DNA of 35,080 nucleotides from Planctomycetota bacterium (GCA_014381825.1 JACNKX010000089.1:1-35080), one strand, 5' to 3'. Counted from the stretch's first letter, positions 8,763 to 16,839 are shown. The notes: generated by a model from the sequence alone, not told the origin. Numbers and translations are program-made.

Positions 8763-11012
8763 ATGGCAAAGATAAAGTTCGACAAAGAATCCCTACAAGG
8801 TTTCTTCTTTAACCATACAGAGAAGATCGTACTAGCTGTCGTTCTTCTCTTATTGGGGTTGTTTATCTGGAGCGGCTCCAGTCTCGAAGGCATCGGTGCC
8901 CAAAACCCCGCCGAGCTTGCAAGCAAGGTCGATGCTGTCGCGAAGAAGATCGAACTGCCTACATTTGACAACATCAAGCAAGACTACACACCTATCCAAG
9001 ACCACGTCAGTCGCAAGGAAATCGGTGATGCCGCAACATCGGAGAGTTATTATCCACTGGACATTCCACTAGGTGGCGTCCCCAACTCGGTAGAACCTCG
9101 TCAAGATCCAGAACTCTTCCGCGTTATGGATGTCGAAGCGGTGGTTCTCACGGGAGCATTGGCGTTCAAGACACAGGAGGGGCTGCCCGATCCGTTCGCG
9201 GATCTCGAGAACATGGAACAGAAGAAGATCGAAGCTCCCAAACCGAAGAAGAAAAAGAAGAAAAAGAAAAAGGGCGGGGGGTCGATGTACAGCGGCGGGG
9301 CCAGCATGGAGGAGATGTATGGAGAGGAAGAAGACGAAGAAGACGAAGCCGAAGGAATGTATGGCTCGGGTAGCAACATGGCGAGCATTTACGGCGCAGA
9401 AGGGGGCGGCGGCGCGGCCCCAGGGGCGGCGGTCAGCGCGGATGCCGACAAATTTCACGGTTATCGCCCCAACGCGACATCGACGGTGAACGGATCGTCG
9501 GTTGTCGGTCGAGCATTTCACGTCGTAGCGGTGAAGGCTCTCGTACCTTACCAGCAGCAATGGGACGAGTTTGAGCGTGTGTTTGCTGACGCTGCCGGGT
9601 ATTTACCTTCCAGGGATATACCGCGCTATTTTTCGTTTAGAGCGCAACGAGCCGAAGTACCCAGCGATCCAAACGCCCCCTTGGTATGGAGGCAAAAGCC
9701 AATCGCGACGACACAACAACAGTTGGATGTTGCAATGAGAGGTGGATTCGCTGGCTTTCCTGGCGAACTAGCTGATTCGAAATACCTTTTACCCGGCGTT
9801 TTGACGATGCCCGTACCGCCAATGATGTTTCGGGATCTTCGCCCATTGTTCCTCCATTCGAAAGTATCATTGCAGCAAGAAGCAAAGTCGAAAGTCATCG
9901 AACAGACCGCTCCTGAAGTCGTAAACATCGATGACATTGATAGCACCACAGAAACCAACTCGCTTCCACCCGGTGCTGGCGCTGGAGCGAAAGGCGTTTC
10001 TGGTATGTACGGTCCCGGTGGTGGCGAAGGTATGTACGGTCCCGGCGGTGGCGAAGGTATGTACGGTCCCGGTGGTGGCGAAGGTATGTACAGTTCCGGT
10101 GGTGGTGAAGGCATGTACGGTCCCGGCGGCGGGGGTATGTACAGTTCCGGCGGCGGAGCTAGCGCTCAACTGGTCCGAGGTCCCGAAGCCGAGTTCTTGA
10201 TGGTTCGCTTCTTCGACTTCTCCGTTAAACCTGGCAAAAAATATGTCTATCGAATTCAAGTCGAGATAGAGGATCCGAATCACCCTCGAAGCCTACAGAT
10301 GCAACCGCAGGATCAAATCCTGGCTGACACAGTTCGGACTCGATTGACCAAGGTTGCTGGCGAAGAATCCAAGCAAGCTGCCGCACTGAAGACACCCATC
10401 CGCCTCTTTACGGTCACCAGCGACTGGAGCGATGCGTCGTCCCCAGTTTCCGTTGACCTGGCATCGAATGAGACTTATGCCGGAGGCGTCAACTTGCCAC
10501 GGATGCTGGACGTCGCATACAGCTCGGGACCAAACGTCGGCCAGAAGAGCGGATATGCAGTGCCCGCTGACCGTGAATCGTCCGCAGAGGTCATGAGCCT
10601 GACCTGGAATTCCACGTACGCAGTCGATTTACCCGGGATCATTACGGCAAACAGAGGTACGCTTCTGAGTCAAACGATCGATGCAAACCTGATAAATCCT
10701 GTGACGATGGTCTTCAAAACGATTCCAGAATACGTGCTATCATCTGGAGAACTTGTCGTGGATCTCCGTGGCGGGGAAATCCTCGAAGCTGCCAAAGAAG
10801 CGGGTGGGCAACCGCTGCTCACTCCTGGCGAAATTGCCGTCATTGACGCGTCTGGCAATTTCATCATCCGTAATGAGTTGGATGACTGGCAAACCTTTGA
10901 AAAATATGCGCCTCCTCCCGCGGTGGTGGTCGAGGCGGCCTCGTCAATGAGCGAAGGAGGCGAGGAGATGGATTATGGCGATATGGAAAGCATATACGGA
11001 GAAGGGGAATAG
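8763..11012 (+). CDS. Single-span inner-membrane protein with poly-Lys and tandem GMYG repeats
   Basis: A 749-residue protein with an ATG supported by AGGAG (8750-8754). One membrane span is at about residues 18-37, and the rest should be periplasmic. Residues 162-170 are nine lysines in a row. A glycine, serine and tyrosine stretch follows, then an acidic cluster (EEEDEEDEAEG) with MYSGG, EMYGE, GMYGS and SIYGA. Two similar-sized folded segments follow, around 245-310 and from about residue 474 (VRFFDFSVKPGKKYVYRIQVE). A block of six GMYG/GMYS units separates them at 414-465. The protein ends in SIYGEGE. In the operon order it sits where a PilP/PilO or GspC-like component would, linking the platform to the secretin, but no family motif is plain. 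A strong terminator follows 40 bases after the stop. Confidence 0.6.
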   Translation: MAKIKFDKESLQGFFFNHTEKIVLAVVLLLLGLFIWSGSSLEGIGAQNPAELASKVDAVAKKIELPTFDNIKQDYTPIQDHVSRKEIGDAATSESYYPLDIPLGGVPNSVEPRQDPELFRVMDVEAVVLTGALAFKTQEGLPDPFADLENMEQKKIEAPKPKKKKKKKKKGGGSMYSGGASMEEMYGEEEDEEDEAEGMYGSGSNMASIYGAEGGGGAAPGAAVSADADKFHGYRPNATSTVNGSSVVGRAFHVVAVKALVPYQQQWDEFERVFADAAGYLPSRDIPRYFSFRAQRAEVPSDPNAPLVWRQKPIATTQQQLDVAMRGGFAGFPGELADSKYLLPGVLTMPVPPMMFRDLRPLFLHSKVSLQQEAKSKVIEQTAPEVVNIDDIDSTTETNSLPPGAGAGAKGVSGMYGPGGGEGMYGPGGGEGMYGPGGGEGMYSSGGGEGMYGPGGGGMYSSGGGASAQLVRGPEAEFLMVRFFDFSVKPGKKYVYRIQVEIEDPNHPRSLQMQPQDQILADTVRTRLTKVAGEESKQAAALKTPIRLFTVTSDWSDASSPVSVDLASNETYAGGVNLPRMLDVAYSSGPNVGQKSGYAVPADRESSAEVMSLTWNSTYAVDLPGIITANRGTLLSQTIDANLINPVTMVFKTIPEYVLSSGELVVDLRGGEILEAAKEAGGQPLLTPGEIAVIDASGNFIIRNELDDWQTFEKYAPPPAVVVEAASSMSEGGEEMDYGDMESIYGEGE
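10002..10157 (+). repeat. Six tandem units encoding GMYGPGGGE / GMYSSGGG
   Basis: Three 27-bp units encode GMYGPGGGE (from 10002, 10029 and 10056). They are followed by one GMYSSGGGE unit (10083), one 24-bp GMYGPGGG unit (10110) and one GMYSSGGG unit (10134). The units are nearly identical in DNA with scattered synonymous changes, so copy number may vary between strains. Confidence 0.9.
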
Positions 11013-11051
11013 GCCCCCTGTAAACACATCCAACTAGCCTAGCCCAAAGAC

Positions 11052-11086
11052 AAAGCTCCATTCGCATCTCGAATGGAGCTTTTTTT
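11052..11086 (+). terminator. Strong intrinsic terminator
   Basis: A perfect 13-bp stem, AAAGCTCCATTCG (11052-11064) with CGAATGGAGCTTT (11070-11082), has a 5-base loop and runs into seven T residues (11080-11086). It ends the three-gene inner-membrane transcript and separates it from the secretin gene. Confidence 0.9.
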
Positions 11087-11110
11087 GTGGTCACTTCTAA
11101 ACAAATGACC

Positions 11111-11139
11111 TTGACCACATTCGCACACGCGGGTATTTA
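11111..11139 (+). promoter_or_regulatory. Likely promoter of the secretin gene
   Basis: TTGACC (11111-11116) is spaced 17 bases from TATTTA (11134-11139). It lies directly after the terminator and upstream of the secretin, which therefore probably has its own transcription unit. A 7-bp inverted repeat, GTGGTCA (11087-11093) and TGACCAC (11112-11118), overlaps the -35 and could be an operator. Confidence 0.45.
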
Positions 11140-11375
11140 TCCCGCTCTCGTCTACCAAAAGATAAGCCTGTCAGAGGTTGAACACACCCTTGACGGTGTT
11201 TCTTCGAGTGGGCGTGGCCGCTAGTTTTTCATTGCCACCTTATCAAAACGCGAGTTCTCGCGGGCTAATGTACGACTGGTCGGGCACCTCGCTGAATCAC
11301 CGTCTCGCCCGACGATGGCAAAACCGCACGACGGGGACACTTGGGTACAAAGCTTCTCGAAGAAGGAGAGTCGCG

Positions 11376-14300
11376 TTGAAAGCGATCTGTAAGGTATCGA
11401 TCGGATGCATCGCCCTGGCGATCACTCTGCAGCAAACGGCGTTCGCCGAAAGCCACTCGGTAATCACAGCCATTGTCAGCGCCAACGCGGCGTTCGGCCA
11501 ATCAGCCACGGCCGACGAAGCCGCTCGGCGCCGTGAGGCGGACAAGTGGCTACGGCAAGCTCGTCAAGAACTTGAAGCAGGCAAGCCCGATGTGGCCGAA
11601 ATCTGCGTCAACCGTGCCGAGCAGCTGAACGCCAATTACCAATCGGTTCGTTCGAGATTCGTCGATACGCCAACAAAGATCCGTCGCGATATCGCTGCGG
11701 TTCGTGGGACAGGCGCTGTACGCCCGCAGGCGCCGAGCCAGCGTTTCGCTCCCGCCTCACCTTCCGTGACCGGTTCAGCACCACGTTCGGTGGGCAACGC
11801 AACCGTAGCGGGACGCGACCAGGTATTAAATCAACTAACCAATACCAGCAAGGCCCAGGCCAGCGAGTACCTTAACCGTGGGCGTCAGGCTCTGCAGCAA
11901 GGCGACAAGACCGCAGCCTTGGCTTGGTATCAGCGAGCCGTCGCAAGCGGAGTATCTTTTGCCCCGGGCGAGTTCTCGCCGATTCAGTTCGCAACAGAGC
12001 TGCAACGAGCGGGAATCGAGATTGGCCGCATCGCACAACTCCAACCTGCATCGCCCTTCCTGACCACACCGTCGGATTTCGCTCCACGCGAACTCGACCG
12101 TCTGCCACCGATCAAACCAATACCATCGACGGCGGACAGCGCGTTTGAAGGAAGTGTCGTCACGAATCCGACTCAATTGCCAGGGGGCCCGCGAAGCGGA
12201 TACCCGCGATCGCAATATACGCCACCGTCAAGTCCGAAGAAAATCGAGGCGATGCGACTACTGGCACAAGCTCAAGCCGCGCTCGGTCGCGGTGATTTTG
12301 GGAACGCCCAGCAATTCGCCGAGCGTGCTAACGCGGTTCGTGTGCCCGACAACGAATTCACGCAGAGTGAAACCCGCCCATGGGAGCTGTTATTGCAGAT
12401 CCGTAGTCAAGTGACCCGTCAGGCTCGTTCCGGCGTGGTCCCCGCCGCCAACTTCCAAGCGACGCCTGCGGTTGCGAATGGCGGATCACCACAGCGCCGG
12501 TCTCCGGTCAGCCGGGGAGTGTATTCTCCCGAAAGCGACTTAACGCGAAACCGGTACGCGCAAGCCGAGATTCCGACACCGGCCGCGCGTCCCCCCGAGG
12601 AGTCCCCAGGGCTGCAGATGTATCGACAAGGACTCCGCGCGTTGGAAGCTCAAGATCGCGACGCGGCACTGCAATTGTTTCGAGATGCTTGGCAATTCCA
12701 ACGAGAACTTGATCCGATCACTCGGCAAGAGCTGAAGGACAAACTCGCCCTGCTTGGCCAGGCTAGCAATCGTCCGCTTCGCGAGCCATCACCGTTGGAA
12801 GAGGTCAATGCGCAGCAAGAGCTCTTGCGACAGCAACTGTTCCGGGAAATAACGAACGAAACCGAAGAAGCTCGGGAGATGGTCCCTACGGACCCTCGGG
12901 GAGCGTTGCAACGTGTCACGCAACTTCGCGATCGAATCGCTCAAGCCGAAGTCGATCCTGGCGCGAGACGCCAACTGCTGACCATCGTGGATCGAGACGT
13001 CGCGGGCATCGAAGCCTATATCCTACAAAACGAAGGTGACATCGACTTGAAGGCGAGGAATCGCGAAGTCGTCGAGTCGATCGATCGTGATCGCGCCGAA
13101 ACGAACGAGATCCAGCAAAAGGTCGCACAACTAGTCGAAGAGTTTAACGACTTGCTCGACGAGGAACGCCATCCAGAAGCAGAAGTCGTCGCTCGCCAGA
13201 TCCGCGAACTCGATCCCGACTCGCCGATCACGCGACTCGTCACGATCAAGAGCAAGATGGCTCGAAGGATGGATCGCAATCAGTGGATTGCAGACCAGAA
13301 GGAAGATGGAGTTGTTGTGAATTTGCAGGATGTGGATTCTGCTTCGACATTGGACGTCAACGATGAGCACCCGATCACCTTTGGGGACAAGACACGTTGG
13401 GACGAGCTTTCGAAGAGCCGTCTCGAACGACTCGAAATGCAACAACGTCGCCTGTCTCCCGCCGAGATGGAGATACAGAACACGCTGAAGAAGCCGGTCA
13501 ATGTGAACTTCAACAGTCGGCCACTAAAGGAAGTACTCGAAACGCTCGCCACTCTATCTGGTGTCAATATCTACGCCGATCCTCAGGGACTCGCCGCAGA
13601 AGGCGTCACGAGCGATACGCCGGTAAACATCACTTTAACTCAGGACATCTCGTTGCGGAGCGCGCTCAATCTGATTCTCGAACCATTGCGTTTGAGCTAT
13701 GTAATCCAGAACGAAGTGCTTCGCATTACGAGCGAACAACTGCGTGATTCCAACGTGCATCCGCGCGTATACAACGTGGCGGACCTCGTGATTCCGATTC
13801 CGAACTTCACTCCCGGCTCCAACATGGGGCTGCCGACCGCGATCCGCGACGCGCATAACGCTTTGGGTTATGGCGGTGCGGTTCAACCGGTATCGATGGC
13901 TCCAATGCCATTGACGGTCGCGGCCAACGAGCTTCAGGGCGGTGGTAAAACAAGCGCTTCGGCCCTGGCTCAAATGAGTTCCTTTGGTGGCCTCCCACAC
14001 GGTGCAGGAGGACGTCAGGCACAATCGGCAGGCTTTGGTCCAGGCAGCATGGGTGGTGCCGCATTGGCTGACTTCGATACGCTCATCCAGCTGATCACAT
14101 CCACCATCAAACCGGATACTTGGGACGAAGTTGGTGGTCCTGGTGCGATCGAACCGTTTCCCACGAACTTGAGCCTCGTCATCAGCCAGACGCAAGATGT
14201 TCATGAACAGATCGCCGACCTTCTCGAACAACTTCGACGCCTGCAAGATTTGCAAGTGACAATTGAAGTTCGGTTCATTACGTTGCGAGATGACTTCTTT

Positions 14301-15206
14301 GAGCGAATCGGTGTCGACTTCGACTTCGATATCGACGACAACGTGACCGCCTTGCCTCCCGATGATTCGGGCCCGAGTGTCGCAATCGGCTTAGACCCGG
14401 CTGGCGTCCCGACGACCGATTTTGACTTCTCGTTCACGCAAGATAGTTTCGGTATCACGGCTCCCGCGTTTGGCGGTTTCCAAGGAGCGAATGCAGCGAA
14501 CTTTGGTTTCGCGATTCTCAGCGACATCGAAGCCTTCTTCTTGGTCCAAGCTGCAACGGGAAGCGATCGCAGTAATGTACTGCAAGCGCCGAAGGTCACG
14601 TTGTTCAACGGCCAAGCGGCGTCGGTCAGCGACGTTTCGCAACGTCCCTTCGTCACGAGTTTGATTCCTGTTGTGGGCGACTTCGCGGCCGCTCATCAAC
14701 CAGTGATTGTCGTCCTTAGCGAAGGAACATCACTCGGAGTTCAAGCCGTCGTATCTTCCGATCGACGCTTTGTCCGCCTGACGCTTGTTCCGATGTTCAG
14801 CCAAATTGGTCAAGTCGAAGAGTTCACCTTCGATGGCAGCACCAGTACGACCAACGCCAGCTCGAACGCCGTCGACGCGAACGGCGATCCAACGGGCAAT
14901 TCAGATAATCAGGTCGTAACAACGGAAGGAACAACAGTTCAATTGCCGACGTTCTCCTTCACGACTGTATCAACCACAGTCAGTGTGCCCGACGGCGGAA
15001 CGGTTCTGCTCGGCGGCATCAAACGTCTCTCCGAAGAACGAAAAGAACAAGGCGTGCCGATGCTAAACAAGATTCCGTATATCAACCGGCTGTTCAAGAA
15101 TGTCGGTATCGGGCGCGACACGACAAGCCTCATGTTGATGGTGACTCCACGAATCATCATCCAAGAGGAAGAGGAAGAGAAGCTCGGTATCGAAATTACA
15201 CCGTAG
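11376..15206 (+). CDS. Outer-membrane secretin (PilQ/GspD-type)
   Basis: A 1276-residue secretin, the outer-membrane gate of a type IV pilus or type II secretion-like system. I place the start at a TTG (11376) because AGAAGGAG (11361-11368) lies 7 bases before it. The product then begins MKAICKVSIGCIALAITLQQ and ends its signal peptide near AFA/ES. The frame stays open upstream to 11178, but those 66 residues look non-coding. The long N-terminal part (to about 650) is helical with TPR-like stretches such as AQAALGRGDFGNAQQFAERA. A secretin N-domain follows near 706 (PVNVNFNSRPLKEVLETLATL). The C-terminal secretin channel spans about 1060-1260, with RSNVLQAPKVTLFNG, then VPDGGTVLLGGI and GVPMLNKIPYINRLFKN. 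It is larger than typical PilQ because of the N-terminal part. It lacks the GMYG repeats of its partners. Confidence 0.9.
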   Translation: MKAICKVSIGCIALAITLQQTAFAESHSVITAIVSANAAFGQSATADEAARRREADKWLRQARQELEAGKPDVAEICVNRAEQLNANYQSVRSRFVDTPTKIRRDIAAVRGTGAVRPQAPSQRFAPASPSVTGSAPRSVGNATVAGRDQVLNQLTNTSKAQASEYLNRGRQALQQGDKTAALAWYQRAVASGVSFAPGEFSPIQFATELQRAGIEIGRIAQLQPASPFLTTPSDFAPRELDRLPPIKPIPSTADSAFEGSVVTNPTQLPGGPRSGYPRSQYTPPSSPKKIEAMRLLAQAQAALGRGDFGNAQQFAERANAVRVPDNEFTQSETRPWELLLQIRSQVTRQARSGVVPAANFQATPAVANGGSPQRRSPVSRGVYSPESDLTRNRYAQAEIPTPAARPPEESPGLQMYRQGLRALEAQDRDAALQLFRDAWQFQRELDPITRQELKDKLALLGQASNRPLREPSPLEEVNAQQELLRQQLFREITNETEEAREMVPTDPRGALQRVTQLRDRIAQAEVDPGARRQLLTIVDRDVAGIEAYILQNEGDIDLKARNREVVESIDRDRAETNEIQQKVAQLVEEFNDLLDEERHPEAEVVARQIRELDPDSPITRLVTIKSKMARRMDRNQWIADQKEDGVVVNLQDVDSASTLDVNDEHPITFGDKTRWDELSKSRLERLEMQQRRLSPAEMEIQNTLKKPVNVNFNSRPLKEVLETLATLSGVNIYADPQGLAAEGVTSDTPVNITLTQDISLRSALNLILEPLRLSYVIQNEVLRITSEQLRDSNVHPRVYNVADLVIPIPNFTPGSNMGLPTAIRDAHNALGYGGAVQPVSMAPMPLTVAANELQGGGKTSASALAQMSSFGGLPHGAGGRQAQSAGFGPGSMGGAALADFDTLIQLITSTIKPDTWDEVGGPGAIEPFPTNLSLVISQTQDVHEQIADLLEQLRRLQDLQVTIEVRFITLRDDFFERIGVDFDFDIDDNVTALPPDDSGPSVAIGLDPAGVPTTDFDFSFTQDSFGITAPAFGGFQGANAANFGFAILSDIEAFFLVQAATGSDRSNVLQAPKVTLFNGQAASVSDVSQRPFVTSLIPVVGDFAAAHQPVIVVLSEGTSLGVQAVVSSDRRFVRLTLVPMFSQIGQVEEFTFDGSTSTTNASSNAVDANGDPTGNSDNQVVTTEGTTVQLPTFSFTTVSTTVSVPDGGTVLLGGIKRLSEERKEQGVPMLNKIPYINRLFKNVGIGRDTTSLMLMVTPRIIIQEEEEEKLGIEITP

Positions 15207-15231
15207 CCTCGAAAAACTGAGTCAATTCGTC

Positions 15232-15263
15232 ACAGCCCGTTGCCCTTGCAGCGGGCTGTTTTT
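15232..15263 (+). terminator. Intrinsic terminator after the secretin gene
   Basis: A 12-bp stem with one G-T pair (15232-15243 with 15248-15259) has a 4-base loop and is followed by five T residues. It lies 26 bases after the secretin stop. Confidence 0.85.
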
Positions 15264-15289
15264 ATGTTGAGGCTTTTGCGAGGTACACT

Positions 15290-15697
15290 GTGCGAGACCG
15301 ACATATCCTCTTGGCGGGAAGCGTTCTGGGCGGACTGGGCGTAGCTCTGGGAGCGTTCGGCGCGCACTGGCTGGAAGGGGCCGTCGAGCAGTGGGATCTT
15401 GCACCCGACGAACAATTGAAGCGGCTTGCCACCTGGGAAGTCGCCGTTCGCTACCAGATGTATCACGCTTTGGCTTTGATCGCGGTCGGACTTCTCGCGA
15501 CGAGAACTCACAGCTCACATCTCGTGTGGGTGGCGAAGTTATTCATCGCCGGTGTCACGATTTTCAGTGGCTGCCTTTATGTTTTAGTCCTTACCGGCAT
15601 CAAGGTGCTCGGCGCGATCGTCCCGATCGGCGGCACTTGTATGATCGTCGGATGGATCTTGCTGGCAGTTAGCGCTTGGAGAGCGCGGCAAGAGTGA
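15290..15697 (+). CDS. DUF423 family small membrane protein
   Basis: A 135-residue integral membrane protein of the DUF423 (YgdD-like) family. The N-terminal helix with GGLGVALGAFGAHWLEG is the family hallmark. Then come the conserved YQMYHALALIAVGLLA and FSGCLYVLVLTGIKVLGAIVPIGG. About four membrane helices fill the chain, and the length is close to the family norm of about 120. The function of the family is unknown. The start is a GTG with GAGG at 15280-15283 and spacing 6. The gene sits between the secretin terminator and a terminator serving the convergent sigma-factor gene, so it is probably transcribed alone. Confidence 0.9.
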   Translation: MRDRHILLAGSVLGGLGVALGAFGAHWLEGAVEQWDLAPDEQLKRLATWEVAVRYQMYHALALIAVGLLATRTHSSHLVWVAKLFIAGVTIFSGCLYVLVLTGIKVLGAIVPIGGTCMIVGWILLAVSAWRARQE

Positions 15698-15724
15698 AGT
15701 GGTGCGGGGTACCGATCGCGCACT

Positions 15725-15772
15725 AAAAAGAGTCCCTCAGCCGCCGGCACTGCCAGGACGACTGAGAGACTC
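15725..15772 (-). terminator. Intrinsic terminator of the ECF sigma gene
   Basis: Read on the minus strand, GAGTCTCTCAG pairs with CTGAGGGACTC (plus-strand arms 15762-15772 and 15730-15740, one mismatch) and is followed by five T residues (15729 down to 15725). The intervening 21 bases are GC-rich and can fold further. It lies 25 bases after the sigma-factor stop. Confidence 0.75.
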
Positions 15773-15796
15773 AACGAGCTTCCAATAACAAAGGCC

Positions 15797-16366
15797 TTAC
15801 ACAGCCATCGGCTCCACTTCCTTGGCGAGCCGCTTTCGGGCGACGTGCAGACGCCGCTTGATCGTGCCAAGCGGAGCATCGAACTCGTCGCTCATTTCAA
15901 TCAACGATTGGCCTTTGACGTAGAACGCCTCCAGCGTTTCTCGATCCAATTCACGCAGCCGACTCAGACCTGCTTGGACTTGCGTCTTTCGCTCGCCTTG
16001 CAGAACCACCGAGAGCGGCGTCACGTATTCGACGCAGTTCGCCTCCATCGACTCGGGTTCGGTCGGAATCATCGGTCCTCGTCGCACCATGCGATTGATG
16101 GCCATTCGATGCGTGATCGAACGCAACCAGCCTGCGAACCGCTCCGGCTCGCGCAGTTGCTCCAACTTGGTCATGGCTTGGACGAAAACGTCCTGCGTCA
16201 ACTCTTGGGCTTCGTTAAAGTCCCGCAATCGACGAAGCGAAATCGCGAACACGGTTCGCTCGAACCGCTCGAATAGTTTTCCAAATGCGTGCCGGTCGCC
16301 GCCTTGAGCAGCCAAAACTAGCTGCGAAGTTTGTAGTTCTTCAGTTTCGTTCGTGTTGATGGTCAT
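15797..16366 (-). CDS. ECF-type RNA polymerase sigma factor
   Basis: A 189-residue extracytoplasmic-function sigma factor that would direct RNA polymerase to a specific promoter set. Region 2 spans about residues 25-95, with AFGKLFERFERTVFAISLRR, the core-binding and -10 recognition segment EAQELTQDVFVQAM, and FAGWLRSITHRMAINRMVRR. Region 4 spans about 130-185, with LRELDRETLEAFYVKGQSL and the recognition helix in PLGTIKRRLHVARKRLAKEV. The ATG at 16366 has a GAGAGA about 8 bases upstream. No anti-sigma factor is encoded next to it, so control may be through the promoter or an unlinked partner. The upstream region contains two palindromes and several hairpins, described separately. Confidence 0.95.
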   Translation of the reverse strand: MTINTNETEELQTSQLVLAAQGGDRHAFGKLFERFERTVFAISLRRLRDFNEAQELTQDVFVQAMTKLEQLREPERFAGWLRSITHRMAINRMVRRGPMIPTEPESMEANCVEYVTPLSVVLQGERKTQVQAGLSRLRELDRETLEAFYVKGQSLIEMSDEFDAPLGTIKRRLHVARKRLAKEVEPMAV

Positions 16367-16456
16367 GATTCGTCTCTCTCAAGCTGAGCGTTGTGGGGCA
16401 CGGCAAATAGCCCGAAGCGTCAGGGAACCGAAGGCGACGAGAAGCAGGTAAACGAA

Positions 16457-16495
16457 GTGTTAAACGATTAACACGGGGCTACCGAGCCGCTCGGT
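16457..16495. promoter_or_regulatory. Two adjacent palindromes upstream of the ECF sigma gene
   Basis: GTGTTAA-ACGA-TTAACAC (16457-16474) is a perfect 7-bp inverted repeat. ACCGAGC-C-GCTCGGT (16481-16495) is a second perfect 7-bp inverted repeat six bases away. They lie about 90-130 bases before the sigma-factor ATG, as expected for operators of dimeric regulators. No regulator is identified. Confidence 0.45.
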
Positions 16496-16551
16496 CGACA
16501 TCCGACCTGGCCTTCGCGAGTGTTGAACTAGTTGCCGTAAAGGACTTTAGT

Positions 16552-16839
16552 TCAGGTGGTCCACGCGAAAGCGGGCGGTCCTGTAAATGACACCGCCGGA
16601 TGCCAACATGGCGCTTCTGACATGGCGAACATTCTCTGTTCGGCCATAAGTGCGCGTTGATGCGCCGGCTTTATAGATTTCAAGCCGGACCTATACGCCG
16701 CATGAAGCGCTCGCCCTGAATAGATGCACAAACATAGTAGGAGGTCGAGTCCGCGCAACGAACCGATGCCTGCTACGTTCGTACGATCATTCCGACCGTT
16801 GACGACGACGCTGTTAATGGCACTGATTAAAATACGCAT
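16552..16839 (-). CDS. Doubtful small ORF, 95 residues
   Basis: An ATG at 16839 is preceded by GGGAGG (plus-strand 16846-16851) at a spacing of 6, which is a strong SD. The product (MRILISAINSVVVNGRNDRT...) has no family I recognise. Its second half overlaps the hairpin series at 16564-16688, which argues that the sequence may be constrained as RNA instead. It could be a small hypothetical protein or a chance frame. Confidence 0.25.
   Translation of the reverse strand: MRILISAINSVVVNGRNDRTNVAGIGSLRGLDLLLCLCIYSGRALHAAYRSGLKSIKPAHQRALMAEQRMFAMSEAPCWHPAVSFTGPPAFAWTT
16564..16688. ncRNA. Candidate structured RNA element (hairpin series)
   Basis: Several inverted repeats follow one another. GGCGGT/ACCGCC occupies 16574-16597. 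ATGGC-GAACA pairs with TGTTC-G-GCCAT at 16622-16647, a 10-bp stem with one bulge and a 5-base loop. GCGC/GCGC occupies 16652-16665. CCGGCTT/AAGCCGG occupies 16665-16688, a perfect 7-bp stem. A GAAA tetraloop closes a short CGC/GCG stem at 16564-16573. On the minus strand this lies 200-320 bases upstream of the ECF sigma ATG and could be part of its leader. It could equally be a separate small RNA on either strand. The strand is not determined. Confidence 0.35.

Noticed and set aside
10002-10157. Regular 27-bp repeats, considered as a CRISPR array.
   Set aside because: There are no unique spacers. The units are adjacent, in frame and encode GMYGPGGGE inside a coding sequence.
16652-16688. Integron attC-like site in the hairpin series.
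   Set aside because: The required RYYYAAC and GTTRRRY core sites are not present at the ends of the inverted repeats.
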